The notes under the pieces are model-generated. The model was not told where the DNA came from. It was given only the letters and a program-made list of their open reading frames with translations, and did no database searches. Positions 44,741 to 54,324 of a stretch of 64,000 nt of DNA are shown here, in pieces. Position 1 is the first letter of the stretch, and every line of letters begins with the position of its first letter. The DNA is taken from assembly GCA_012103575.1 (NCBI GenBank), contig WLWN01000001.1:1007792-1071791 (forward strand), written 5' to 3'. Source of the DNA: Kiritimatiellia bacterium (GTDB lineage: Bacteria; Verrucomicrobiota; Kiritimatiellia; WLWN01). A program made the position numbers and the translations under genes.

Positions 44741-45673
44741 ATGCGTATACTTTTTATGGGATCTGATGAGTTAGCATGCCCTGCGTTAGAAAAGTTGTTG
44801 GGCCATGGAAAGGATCAGGTCGTCGGGATTATTACACAACCAGATCGTCCTAAAGGCCGACATCGAAAGCTTACAGCCTGTCCCGTGAAAGAATTTGCTG
44901 AAGGAAAAGGCCTTAGCGTGTTTACCCCGGAAAAGATCGAGGTCGCTGAATCGGTTATGCGCATTTCTGAATGGAAGCCCGAGGTCATTGTCGTGGCTGC
45001 TTATGGACAATATATTCCCTCAAAAGTTTTAGATCTTCCTATGCATGGAGCCATTAATATTCATCCTTCTATGTTGCCTAAATATCGAGGCGCTTCTCCC
45101 ATTCAATGGGCCATTGCTAATGGGGATAAGATAACGGGAGTAACGATTTTATATGTGACAAAAGAAATGGATGCAGGCGATATTATTATCCAGCGAGAGG
45201 TTTGCATAGATGATGATGACACTTTTATTACGCTTAAGCCATATTTAGCTTTAGTCGGTGCAGAATTATTGGGCAAGGCCTTAGACGAAATCCGTGATGG
45301 CAAAGCAACGCGTACCCCGCAGAATCATGAAGCGTCTGTGTATGTTCCTAAATTGACAAAAGAAGATGGGAGAATTGATTGGACTCAAGAGGCTGAAGTG
45401 ATTCGAAACCGGATGCGAGGGTTTTATCCATGGCCAGGTTGTTACTGCGAAATAGCCTCCGCTATTTCGTCTCCTTTGAAGGTTCTATCTGTTCGTATTG
45501 AAGAAGGGGTAGGGGAGCCGGGATACCTAATAGATGTTCAAGGTGATGGCCCGTTGATGGCGACTGGCCAACATGCATTACGTTTACTGGAGGTTCAACC
45601 TTCGGGCAAAAAACGAATGACGGGTTCGGCTTATTTATGTGGGTATGATTTAAAAGTAGGAAATCGACTCTGA
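44741..45673 (+). CDS. fmt: Methionyl-tRNA formyltransferase
   Basis: Fmt formylates the initiator Met-tRNA using 10-formyl-tetrahydrofolate. The 310-residue product shows RILFMGSDELACPALEKLL at the start, GIITQPDRPKGRHRKLTACP, VVAAYGQYIPSKVLDLPMHG, the catalytic region INIHPSMLPKYRGASPIQWA, and GVTILYVTKEMDAGDIIIQR with the active Asp. The C-terminal OB domain begins about residue 205 (TKEDGRIDWTQEAEVIRNRM). Length and motifs are normal. GAGGAAGGGCCG lies upstream as a possible ribosome site. Intact, between an IS30 copy and a broken adenosine deaminase gene. Confidence 0.95.
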   Translation: MRILFMGSDELACPALEKLLGHGKDQVVGIITQPDRPKGRHRKLTACPVKEFAEGKGLSVFTPEKIEVAESVMRISEWKPEVIVVAAYGQYIPSKVLDLPMHGAINIHPSMLPKYRGASPIQWAIANGDKITGVTILYVTKEMDAGDIIIQREVCIDDDDTFITLKPYLALVGAELLGKALDEIRDGKATRTPQNHEASVYVPKLTKEDGRIDWTQEAEVIRNRMRGFYPWPGCYCEIASAISSPLKVLSVRIEEGVGEPGYLIDVQGDGPLMATGQHALRLLEVQPSGKKRMTGSAYLCGYDLKVGNRL

Positions 45674-45687
45674 ATGTTCTCAACAGT

Positions 45688-46906
45688 TTATCTGCCAAGC
45701 AACATGGTTTCTAGTTTTTTATACCGGTTGATAACCTGCCGGACATAAGCTCGTTTTTCATTATAGCTGCCTGGATAAAAACTGCCTTTAAAGCCTGCGA
45801 TAACCACATTATAGAGCTCTCGTGTTGTAATTGGCAGATGGTTTACAGCCAGTTCAATCTCTTTCGAAACGGTTCTATTCGACATGAGCCGATTATCTGT
45901 ACAAAGAGATACGGACAGATTATGTTCAAGCATTTGTTTTAGGGGGTGTTCAGCTACGCTTTTTATAGAGGGTGTTGTTTGAAGATTACTCGTTAAGTTG
46001 GCTTCAGTCGTAATCCTCTGACTGGCGATATACTTTGCTAGAGATTTCACATAGGCGGTTGGATTCTCTATGGCAGGGTCGGAAATTTTATCTGCTGCGA
46101 AAAGAAACGTTCCATGCCCAATACGATTCGCATGACAGTCTGTAATGGCCTGAAAATCGATTCGGGGCCGTATGCTTCACCGGCATGTACGGCTTTTCTA
46201 ATAAAATGACTATGCGCATGTTGGAAAGAGGTTTTATGATCATCCGCAGGATATCCAGCTTCTTCGCCGGCAAGACCAAATCCTACGACGGGGAGGCCTT
46301 GATCATGAGCTAAGACAGCAGCGGATCGTGCCAGTTCAAGAGAAGCTGTTGCAAATATTTGTTTTTTCGGTGCGTGAGACATCAAGCTCAACAGGGAAGC
46401 ATAGTAAGGGGACATATGCTGATTAAAGCTTCGTAGGGCACAAACGATAATTCCATATTCAAACGGGATATCATTTCCATCCTTTACGTTTTTAGAATTA
46501 TTATGTTCCTTTTTACTTCGATTCATTCCTTTACAAACAGCATGTATGACATCTGCTATGGTAAAATCTTTACGTGTATGTAGCTGAGGGGCAAAACGGA
46601 CTTCAATATACCGAACCCCTTCGACCATATTGTCCTGGGCCAGTTCGTAGGCAACCCGTTCAAGATTTTCTGCTGTCTGTAAAACAGGCACCGTATATGC
46701 AAGCCTTGTAGATAATCAGGTAAGCTTGTATAGGTATCTTTAAAAATTAGTTTTTTAAGGCCGGTTTCTTCATAAGAGGGGAGTTTGAGATTGTCTTGTT
46801 TGGCTAGTTCAATAAGCGTATTCAGTCGCAAAGATCCATCCAGGTGCACATGTAGATCTGTTTTGGGTATTTGACGGATAAATTCTGATGTGATGGTTGG
46901 GCTCAT
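45688..46906 (-). pseudogene. add: Adenosine deaminase with two one-base deletions
   Basis: Three frames together give a full adenosine deaminase (about 405 residues), which converts adenosine to inosine. The first (ATG 46906) has PKTDLHVHLDGSLRLNTLIE with the zinc His pair and LPDYLQG, then shifts near 46701 (GGCTTGC, expected GGCTTTGC). The second has GVRYIEVRFAPQLHTRK, VVGFGLAGEEAGYPADDHKT and HAGEAYGPESIF, and shifts near 46154 (GATTTTCAGG, expected five T). The third has DCHANRIGHGTFLFAADKIS, NLTSNLQTTPSIKSVAEHPL, and SVSLCTDNRLMSNRTVSKEI. Both lesions are losses of one T from short T runs. All other motifs are intact, so the damage is recent. Confidence 0.9.
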
Positions 46907-46977
46907 TCGAATAAATATGTCATACCTTATAAAATAAACCTATTGACTCCTTATCCTCGAAAACGTTAGCTATATCA

Positions 46978-49900
46978 TTGAAAGATATCAAGGTGAAGAA
47001 AATGATTAGAACAAGTTTTAAGACATTTTTTAGAGTACACTATCATCATAAGACTCAAAGTATATTTTATTGGTTTCTTTGTCCAAAATTACTTCTGTTT
47101 TTATCTTTCCTAGATATATCTATTTTAAAAACCTGGGCTGAAGGTAGACCAGATAGTCAAACCGAAAGCAGGACACCTAAAGAAGAGTCCTTCAGAGGGG
47201 CAGGTAAAAAAACTAGAGAGCCCTGGGACCCGATCGTTCCTTTTTCTGGTGGATGGGGTCGCACACCAGGAAGCATGTATATTTCTGATAAAGGCGCTGG
47301 ACGCTACACGGTTCCATTAAAGGTGCCTGACGCTCCAATCAAACCTACCCTGTTCTGTGACTATAACCACCAATTCGGCAATGGACTTATGGGATTAGGT
47401 AGCCGATTGCTATGATTAGATTGGGCGTCCCGTGGAAGAAACCTGGGCACTGTTTGATGGGAGTAAAACTGGGGGTGTAAATTGGGCCTATACATTATCC
47501 GGAGAAGTTGCCCGAGAGTCGTATCCCCAAGAGACAAAAGACTTACTCCATCCTCTATTGCCTGTTCACTTAAGCGGTTTCAACGGTAAGCAGTATACGT
47601 GGGACAAACTACATCGACTTACGCGAATAGAAGATCCCGCAGGAACGAATTCGATTAACTACCTGAATAGCCAAAACCCATCAATTCATTAGCCCCGAAG
47701 GGCATGAAACCGTCCATTATTATACCGTAGACGGGCACATTGATCATGTGGAAAAACCCATCGATGGTCGTAATCCGGAGAAGTTGCCCGAGAGTCGTAT
47801 CCCCAAGAGACAAAAGACTTACTCCATCCTCTATTGCCTGTTCACTTAAGCGGTTTCAACGGTAAGCAGTATACGTGGGACAAACTACATCGACTTACGC
47901 GAATAGAAGATCCCGCAGGAACGAATTCGATTAACTACCTGAATAGCCAAAACCCATCAATTCATTAGCCCCGAAGGGCATGAAACCGTCCATTATTATA
48001 CCGTAGACGGGCACATTGATCATGTGGAAAAACCCATCGATGGTCGTATGGAAATGACCCATTTTCAATGGGGTCCGGCCGGACTAGTTGCTGTAAACGA
48101 TCCAGCCGGATATTACATTACAACTCACCACTACGACCTCAAGGGTCGCCTGATCCGTCAAGATCATCCCGACCAGGGAGCAAGCCATATAAGCTTAAGC
48201 TATAACTTCCGAGACGAAGTTGTTCTCACGGAAAACTCTTTGGGATTCGTTCAAACGAATCAGTACGACATTCTTGGCCGTTTGAAAGAAAGACACAATC
48301 AAGACGGGGCAACGTATTATAGATATGATACGGGTCTTCCAAACAGCGCCTCATTAGATCGCCTAACCGAAACCGAATGGCCTAACGGAGTGATCGTCAA
48401 CTACACCTTTAATGACAAAGGTCAACTCGAAGCTGTGACGCATCATGATGGGTCTGAGTCTTACCAACTCGCATATAATAGCTATACGCCTCAGGACCAA
48501 CTAGAATCTATAACCTATCCCTATGGAAGTAATACTTCTCAGCATTTAGTCACCGAATATCAATATACGCCTTCAGGCTACTTAAAAGCCATCGAAGGGT
48601 TGAACAGAACCCTGTCCTCGATAGGGGATCAAAATGCCGCTGGTCAAATCCTATATCAGACGCAGTTATGACCCGCTTGGGCGACTAAGCACCTATAGCG
48701 AAAAAGATATAAGTAGTGCCAATCTTAACCTATTGGTTGGAAGCGAAACCTATAGTTACAATCTATCGGGGATGATGACCAACGTGTACAAGCTTGCAGG
48801 CCTCATAGGAGAGAACGAAGCATATAGTTATTCATCGACCCATCAACCGCATGCAGCCTTAGGCATGGGGCCGTTTATCTATGAATATGATGCATTAGGT
48901 CGTCAAACGAACCAAACCGAAAATGGGATCCAAACCCGGAGCATCCAATACAACTCACAAAATCTTATCAGAACCGTCACCCAGAGTGGGGTAAAAATGG
49001 ATATGCATTATGTAGATGGTTCCAGATACAGCATCAGTAACCAGGTCGAACACAGCACATTTATAGACGAAGAATACCAAAAGCAGGTTATCTCGGGAGC
49101 AACAAATCATTTCTACAATGTACATTTTGGAGGAGGATTGAGTGTTCGAGCGATCTACGATGAGGTAACACAACAATGGTCTCTGCGGGGCAATCTACGA
49201 GACGAGCGCGATTCCACCAGTGTAATTGTCAACGACCAAGACCAGGAACTAGACCATTTTACCTACGATCCCTTTGGTCTTCGTCTCTCACAACAATCCT
49301 TAAATTTCAATCCCAAATCTGTGGTTGCTTACGCAGACTATTACCATGATCGTGATACAGGATTAGACTATGCGCGTGGTCGTTTTTATGATCCTCGCTT
49401 GCGCCATTTTTTAAGTGTAGACCCTAAGAAAGTCGAAAACTTGAAGGATTGTCGGGTTACTATGCCCCCGCACATTATGATTTTGTGAACTTTAATGACC
49501 CAAGTGGGTATACTGAATTTGGGGGGGGAGGATCCAACACAAAATGCACCATCCGATTTCTTTGTTGATAATTTTCAGGCAGCAGAGATTTCTCTTCCGG
49601 AAAAGGAGTCAGAAAGATTTATTCTTCATGAAGGAGTACAGGATAAAAGTTACGCTGGAACCCCTCCATCCTCTTACCCAGATGAAGTAAAAGGTATCTC
49701 CATGTTTATCATGCTCAGGCTAATACGGATGAGCTTTATCCACCCTATCAGGATAGATTAGATAACGGTTCGCCTTTTCCAACTCGCAAGCCAACGCCTA
49801 GAGGGGAACGAATCGGAAATGCTATTTCTGGTGCAATCACCGGATTTTTTACAGGAGGGTCTGTAGGAACGCTAAGAGGTTTCCTTGTGGAATATTTTAC

Positions 49901-50378
49901 CACGGCCGCTCTTCAGACTGAAGAAGGGCAACGGATAACCTCTTCAACGGTCCCCATCTTGAACCCTGGTTCGATGATAAGGCTAAGCCTCGCAGGGGCT
50001 GCCCCAAGAGATTCCCTTACTTCGGGCATCAGAAGAGGTAGGAACGAGCTTTCGGTAAGAGTGACGACTTCTGGGACCCGATCTCTTAACGTCCCAAACA
50101 AGGGGTTGGTTATCGGAAGGAGGAAGGACTTAGCTAACCCAGGTGTATTAAAACCGGGTGAGTACACACTGAGTTGGCCTCCGAGTGGCACTCCAAGATC
50201 CGAGTAGAGAATCAACTCTAGTTTGCTTCGAAAAGAGATGGGAAGAGGTAAGCCTATTCGGGATGTTTCTGTTGGGGATACCGGAGGGATCTACCTCAAG
50301 GCTGAGAGAGATTTGTTAAGAGATCGAGGATGGACCTTCGACTCCGGTACTGGTTACTGGAATCCGCCAACCCCGTGA
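46978..50378 (+). pseudogene. rhs: Rhs/YD-repeat polymorphic toxin, multiply broken
   Basis: The region begins with MIRTSFKTFFRVHYHHKTQS and a short N-terminal part (YTVPLKVPDAPIKPTLFCDY, FGNGLMGLGSRLL), then a stop at 47413. YD-type repeats follow in several frames (YDALGRQTNQ, YDPLGRLSTY, YNLSGMMTNV), with a 276-bp tandem duplication at 47497-48048. The core ends YARGRFYDPRLRHFLSVDPK, after which a missing G shifts the frame near 49448 (expected KGLSGYYAPAHYDFVNFNDP). The C-terminal toxin tip runs IGNAISGAITGFFTGGSVGT to PRSE, TAG at 50205, then RINSSLLRKEMGRGKPIRDV, a common end of Rhs toxins where TAG stands for Trp. At least five lesions; dead as one protein. Confidence 0.85.
47497..48048 (+). 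repeat. Perfect 276-bp tandem duplication inside the Rhs gene
   Basis: The segment ATCCGGAGAAGTTGCCCGAG starting 47497 recurs at 47773; the copies end with CCCATCGATGGTCGTA at 47772 and 48048. By eye the copies are identical. The length is divisible by three, so the duplication by itself keeps frame. Each copy carries the same frame break near SQNP/HQFISPEGHE, so the frameshift predates the duplication. Confidence 0.9.
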
Positions 50379-50380
50379 GT

Positions 50381-50965
50381 ATGGGAACTGAACACATAAC
50401 GGATCGGTCTGATCTCCGATTTGCTGAAACGGTTAAAGAGCATTTTTCTTTTCTCAAAGCCTTGGGCTTTAGCTGTGTTTCTTTTGAACAAAGCTTTGTC
50501 CGCTTCGAATCATCAAAGGCCAGCATCCATGTTTATCATGGTCACTGATCTTTTGAAATCGGGCTTGAGGTGAAGCCCACACAAAAAGAAGCAGACGCTT
50601 ATTCATTCTCCGAAATTTTTCGTTCGATGGATAGGGAACAGGCAAAACCGTATAGGAACTACGCAGCGCACACTGTACAAGGTGTAGCTAAAGGGGTCCG
50701 GCAGTTGGGGGAACTCTTTCGTTGGTGTGTTGCTGAGGGGTTTTTTGATGATAATCAGGTTTTCTTACACCTCAAAGCTCAACGCGAGGAATGGAGAAAA
50801 AATTACGCCCTTGAAACGCAGCTGGAACAGGCCCGTAAAATATCCGAACAAGCGTGGCGTGAGAAGGACTATGCTAAAGTTATGGAGGTGCTAGGTCCTT
50901 TTGAATCCCATCTTAGTGGTTCGGAGCTCAAGAAATTGGAATTCGTTCGGAGTAGATTGAGGTGA
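50381..50965 (+). pseudogene. Putative immunity protein for the Rhs toxin, interrupted by TGA
   Basis: A frame starting at ATG 50381, two bases after the Rhs stop, reads MGTEHITDRSDLRFAETVKE, HFSFLKALGFSCVSFEQSFV, RFESSKASIHVYHGH and TGA at 50546-50548, then SFEIGLEVKPTQKEADAYSF and a helical C-terminus (EQAWREKDYAKVMEVLGPFE) to 50963. Full length is 194 residues. 'VxVYHGRRSYEIGxE' is a pattern seen in small proteins coded after Rhs and similar toxins, so the TGA likely comes from CGA (Arg). Position, size and pattern support an immunity role; this is inference. Confidence 0.65.
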
Positions 50966-50967
50966 TT

Positions 50968-51147
50968 ATGGCGATGAGTTACAAACTGATTTCTGCATGG
51001 GTGGATGGCGTTTGCCAGAAGTCTTTTGCCGTCTCTGATGACCTCTGGTTACCATATACTACATTTTCAAGAAGAAGCATTTGTACCTCACTGTTTTCCT
51101 TAGAAAATTCTAGTTTGAAGATTGACTTCCTTGGTAAAACACCATAA
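50968..51147 (+). CDS. Small hypothetical protein
   Basis: A 59-residue frame starts at ATG 50968, two bases after the previous stop (TGATTATGG), and reads MAMSYKLISAWVDGVCQKSF, AVSDDLWLPYTTFSRRSICT. No family is recognised and codon content gives no strong support. It may be a truncated second immunity gene of the Rhs locus. The strong ribosome site in this area belongs to acs downstream. Confidence 0.3.
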   Translation: MAMSYKLISAWVDGVCQKSFAVSDDLWLPYTTFSRRSICTSLFSLENSSLKIDFLGKTP

Positions 51148-51190
51148 GAAGACAACCCATATAATCAAAAGCTGAGGAGGAAACGCGTTT

Positions 51191-53176
51191 ATGAACGATA
51201 ATAAAAAAGCTATATCTACAGATTCACTTTTAACGGAAAACCGTACTTTTCCGCCTTCGTCTGAAGTAAAGCAAAGAGCGTTGATTAACGCAGAAAAATA
51301 TAAAGAGATGTATGAACGTTCTGTGAATGATTCCGACGGATTTTGGTTAGAACAGGCGTCTACCATGGATTGGATGAAAGAGCCTACGGTTGCTTGTAAA
51401 TACACGTGGGATACACAAAACCGTAAAATTGAACATACCTGGTTTGAGGATGGCCAGCTTAATATCTCCTATAACTGCCTTGATCGTCATTTAGAAGGGC
51501 CCCTTCGTAATAAACCGGCTCTAGTTTGGCAGGGTGAAGACGATGAAGAAACACGGACGTTAACCTATGCAGAACTACATGTTGAAGTTTGTAAATTTGC
51601 CAATGTTCTTAAAGCGAAAGGTATTCAAAAAGGTGATCGTGTCTGCATCTATATGCCAATGGTTCTCGAGTTGCCTATTGCTATGTTAGCGTGTGCACGT
51701 ATCGGGGCTATTCATTCTATTGTTTTTGGGGGGTTTAGCGCTGACGCCATTGCCGATCGCGTCAATGATTCTGATTGTAAACTTTTGATTACCGCAAATG
51801 TTTCTTTACGTGCCGGAAAACAAATCCCTCTAAAAGAGATTTCTGATCAGGCCCTTTCCCATACCCCTAGCATTGAAAAGGTCCTAGTCGTTAAACGAAC
51901 AGATGATCCGTGCGAGATGCTAGATGGCCGAGATTTTTGGTGTCATGAAGAGATGGAGAAGGTCAATGCTGAATGCCCAGCAGAACCCATGAATGCCGAA
52001 AACCCTTTGTTTATCTTGTATACTTCAGGATCGACCGGGAAACCTAAAGGGGTGGTCCATACAACAGGCGGTTATTTGCTACATGTTTCTCTGACCCATA
52101 AATATATTTTCGATATTCACGATGATGATGTTTATTGGTGTGGCGCAGATATTGGGTGGGTGACCGGGCATAGTTATATTGTTTATGGCCCATTGGCTAA
52201 CGGGTCAACGAGTGTGATATTTGAAGGGGTTCCCACCTATCCTGATGCGGGACGATTTTGGCAGATTATTCAAAAATACAAAGTGACCGTTTTCTATACA
52301 GCGCCTACCGCCATTCGGGCTTTACTGCGCTTAGGCGATGAGTGGCCCAAGAAATATGATCTTAGTTCTTTGCGTATATTAGGGACCGTGGGTGAACCCA
52401 TTAATCCAAAAGCCTGGATGTGGTATTACAAAGCCATTGGTCAAGAAAACTGCCCTATTGTTGATACGTGGTGGCAAACCGAAACCGGGGGTGTATTAAT
52501 TACACCTTTGCCAGGCGCTCATACCTTAAAGCCGGGCAGTGCAAGTCGACCTTTTTTTGGGGTAGAGCCTATGATTCTACGGGATGACTATACCGTGTGT
52601 AACGCTAACGAGGGTGGCAAGCTGTGCATTAAAAAACCTTGGCCAGGGATGATGAGAACGACATGGGGTGATCATGATCGTTTTATTGACACCTACTTTT
52701 CCATGTTTATTGACTTATATTTTACAGGTGATGGGTGTCGTCAAGATAGCGATGGTGATTATTGGCTAATGGGTCGAGTCGATGATGTGGTCAACGTGTC
52801 AGGCCACCGGATTGGAACGGCTGAAGTGGAAAGCGCTTTGGTTAGCCATGATAAAGTTGCCGAAGCTGCTGTAGCGCCTATGCCTCATGATGTAAAGGGC
52901 CAAGCCTTGTACGCTTTTGTAACACTAGTAGAAGGTGTTGAAGAAGCCAAACCATTGAAAAAAGAACTTATTCTTCATGTACGTAAAGAAATAGGACCGA
53001 TTGCGGCCCCTGATAAAATCCAGTTTGCACCGGCATTACCGAAAACACGGTCGGGCAAAATTATGCGTCGTATATTAGGAAAGATTGCTGAAGATGCGAT
53101 CGACCAAATTGGGGATACAACAACCCTGGCAGGTCCTTCGGTGGTCGATGCTTTAGTCGATGGACGGAAGAAATAA
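51191..53176 (+). CDS. acs: Acetyl-CoA synthetase
   Basis: The 661-residue enzyme converts acetate, ATP and CoA to acetyl-CoA. It shows the adenylate-forming motifs: [20 protein letters not shown] (A3 P-loop), [58 protein letters not shown] and [18 protein letters not shown] with the catalytic Lys. The upstream GAGGAGG, 10 bases before ATG, is the best ribosome site in the window. Length is that of typical Acs. Intact and close to lplA, which lies 112 bases downstream. Confidence 0.97.
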   Translation: MNDNKKAISTDSLLTENRTFPPSSEVKQRALINAEKYKEMYERSVNDSDGFWLEQASTMDWMKEPTVACKYTWDTQNRKIEHTWFEDGQLNISYNCLDRHLEGPLRNKPALVWQGEDDEETRTLTYAELHVEVCKFANVLKAKGIQKGDRVCIYMPMVLELPIAMLACARIGAIHSIVFGGFSADAIADRVNDSDCKLLITANVSLRAGKQIPLKEISDQALSHTPSIEKVLVVKRTDDPCEMLDGRDFWCHEEMEKVNAECPAEPMNAENPLFILYTSGSTGKPKGVVHTTGGYLLHVSLTHKYIFDIHDDDVYWCGADIGWVTGHSYIVYGPLANGSTSVIFEGVPTYPDAGRFWQIIQKYKVTVFYTAPTAIRALLRLGDEWPKKYDLSSLRILGTVGEPINPKAWMWYYKAIGQENCPIVDTWWQTETGGVLITPLPGAHTLKPGSASRPFFGVEPMILRDDYTVCNANEGGKLCIKKPWPGMMRTTWGDHDRFIDTYFSMFIDLYFTGDGCRQDSDGDYWLMGRVDDVVNVSGHRIGTAEVESALVSHDKVAEAAVAPMPHDVKGQALYAFVTLVEGVEEAKPLKKELILHVRKEIGPIAAPDKIQFAPALPKTRSGKIMRRILGKIAEDAIDQIGDTTTLAGPSVVDALVDGRKK

Positions 53177-53288
53177 TTGATTGCGGATTTTTTCAGAGGA
53201 TTGAGTCTTTAGAAGTTAGTCTTCTCTCCCAGAGGGAGAGGGAACTGTTTTAAAGTCATGATCGAAGAGGGCTTAACTTGTATCGAGC

Positions 53289-54116
53289 ATGCATCTCATA
53301 CAATCTACTAGTTTAGATCCACACTGGAACCTTGCGATAGAAGAAGCGCTGCTAGATGGTGCTCAGCAAGGCGAACCTGTTCTTTATCTGTGGCAAAGCA
53401 AATCAGCTGTTGTCATTGGAAAAAATCAGAATCCATGGCGAGAATGTCAATGTGTTGATTTAGAGAAAAAAGATGGGTATCTAGCTCGGCGTGTGTCAGG
53501 AGGGGGAGCGGTTTATCATGATGAAGGGAATCTTAATTTTTCTTTATTTCTTCCCCGTACTAATTATCAACAAAAGGTTCCATTCAGCATCGTTTTGAAT
53601 GCATTAGGTTCGCTAGGTATAGAGGCATCGATGATGGGCCGTAATAGTATCGCGGTTGATAATTTTAAAGTATCCGGAAATGCCTTTTGTTTTCGTAAAA
53701 ATCGGGTATTGCATCATGGGACTTTACTCGTCGAATCTAACCTTCATAACTTGAGGTACTATCTTAATCCTGCTTTGAAAGAAATAAATACGAAGGCGAC
53801 ATCGTCTATACCTGCCGCCGTTTCAAATTTAACACGATTCGATTCGCGGTTAGATATTCAACTCGTTTCTAGGGCATTGGTTGATGCGTTTGAAGATACT
53901 TTTGAAGGTCAACTTCAAACGCTAACTCATGAGGATCTTGATCAAGAACATCTGCATAAATTGTATGCTAAATATCAATCGTGGGAATGGACATATGGGC
54001 ATACGCCCACTTTTGATGTTAAATTGTCCAAAAGAGTCTCTGAGCAAGATATCTTTTTCCATGTTCAGATAGAAAAGGGAAGAATCTCTTCGGTTAAGCG
54101 TCTTTCTAGGGTGTAA
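53289..54116 (+). CDS. lplA: Lipoate-protein ligase A-type protein
   Basis: This 275-residue protein attaches lipoate (or octanoate) to lipoyl domains. It starts MHLIQSTSLDPHWNLAIEEA, followed by VLYLWQSKSAVVIGKNQNPW, ARRVSGGGAVYHDEGNLNFS (lipoyl-AMP binding loop) and DNFKVSGNAFCFRKNRVLHH with the catalytic Lys, then HGTLLVESNL. A C-terminal accessory domain follows. Size fits the single-chain LplA of Gram-positive or PVC type. The TTGTATCGAGC before ATG gives no good ribosome site. Intact. The MITE at 54161 lies 44 bases after its stop. Confidence 0.93.
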   Translation: MHLIQSTSLDPHWNLAIEEALLDGAQQGEPVLYLWQSKSAVVIGKNQNPWRECQCVDLEKKDGYLARRVSGGGAVYHDEGNLNFSLFLPRTNYQQKVPFSIVLNALGSLGIEASMMGRNSIAVDNFKVSGNAFCFRKNRVLHHGTLLVESNLHNLRYYLNPALKEINTKATSSIPAAVSNLTRFDSRLDIQLVSRALVDAFEDTFEGQLQTLTHEDLDQEHLHKLYAKYQSWEWTYGHTPTFDVKLSKRVSEQDIFFHVQIEKGRISSVKRLSRV

Positions 54117-54160
54117 GACAAATTTATTGATAATCTGGGAAAAGGCCAAGATTCCTTTTA

Positions 54161-54324
54161 CCTGGATCCGTCAGTTAAACGTGGGATTTCTGTGCGAATG
54201 CTTTGGAGGCAAAAGGTTGCAAAAAAAACACAGGCGTACCCTGTGGGTGCACCTACATTTTTTTGGTTCCTTTTGCCTCCAAAGCATTCGCACAGAAATC
54301 CCACGTTTAACTGACGGATCCAGG
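54161..54324. repeat. Palindromic MITE copy 3 at the head of the nucleotidase gene
   Basis: A 164-bp copy with CCTGGATCCGTCAGTTAAAC and GTTTAACTGACGGATCCAGG at the ends. The arms, for example GTGGGATTTCTGTGCGAATG and its inverse, match almost perfectly, giving one long hairpin. The flanks are TTTTA on the left and TACAC on the right, so no target duplication remains. The insertion point is the signal-peptide start of the next gene. Confidence 0.88.

Noticed and set aside
47400-47760. CRISPR-like spacing from the repeated Rhs segment
   Set aside because: There are only two copies with a 276-bp unit and no spacers; it is a tandem duplication.
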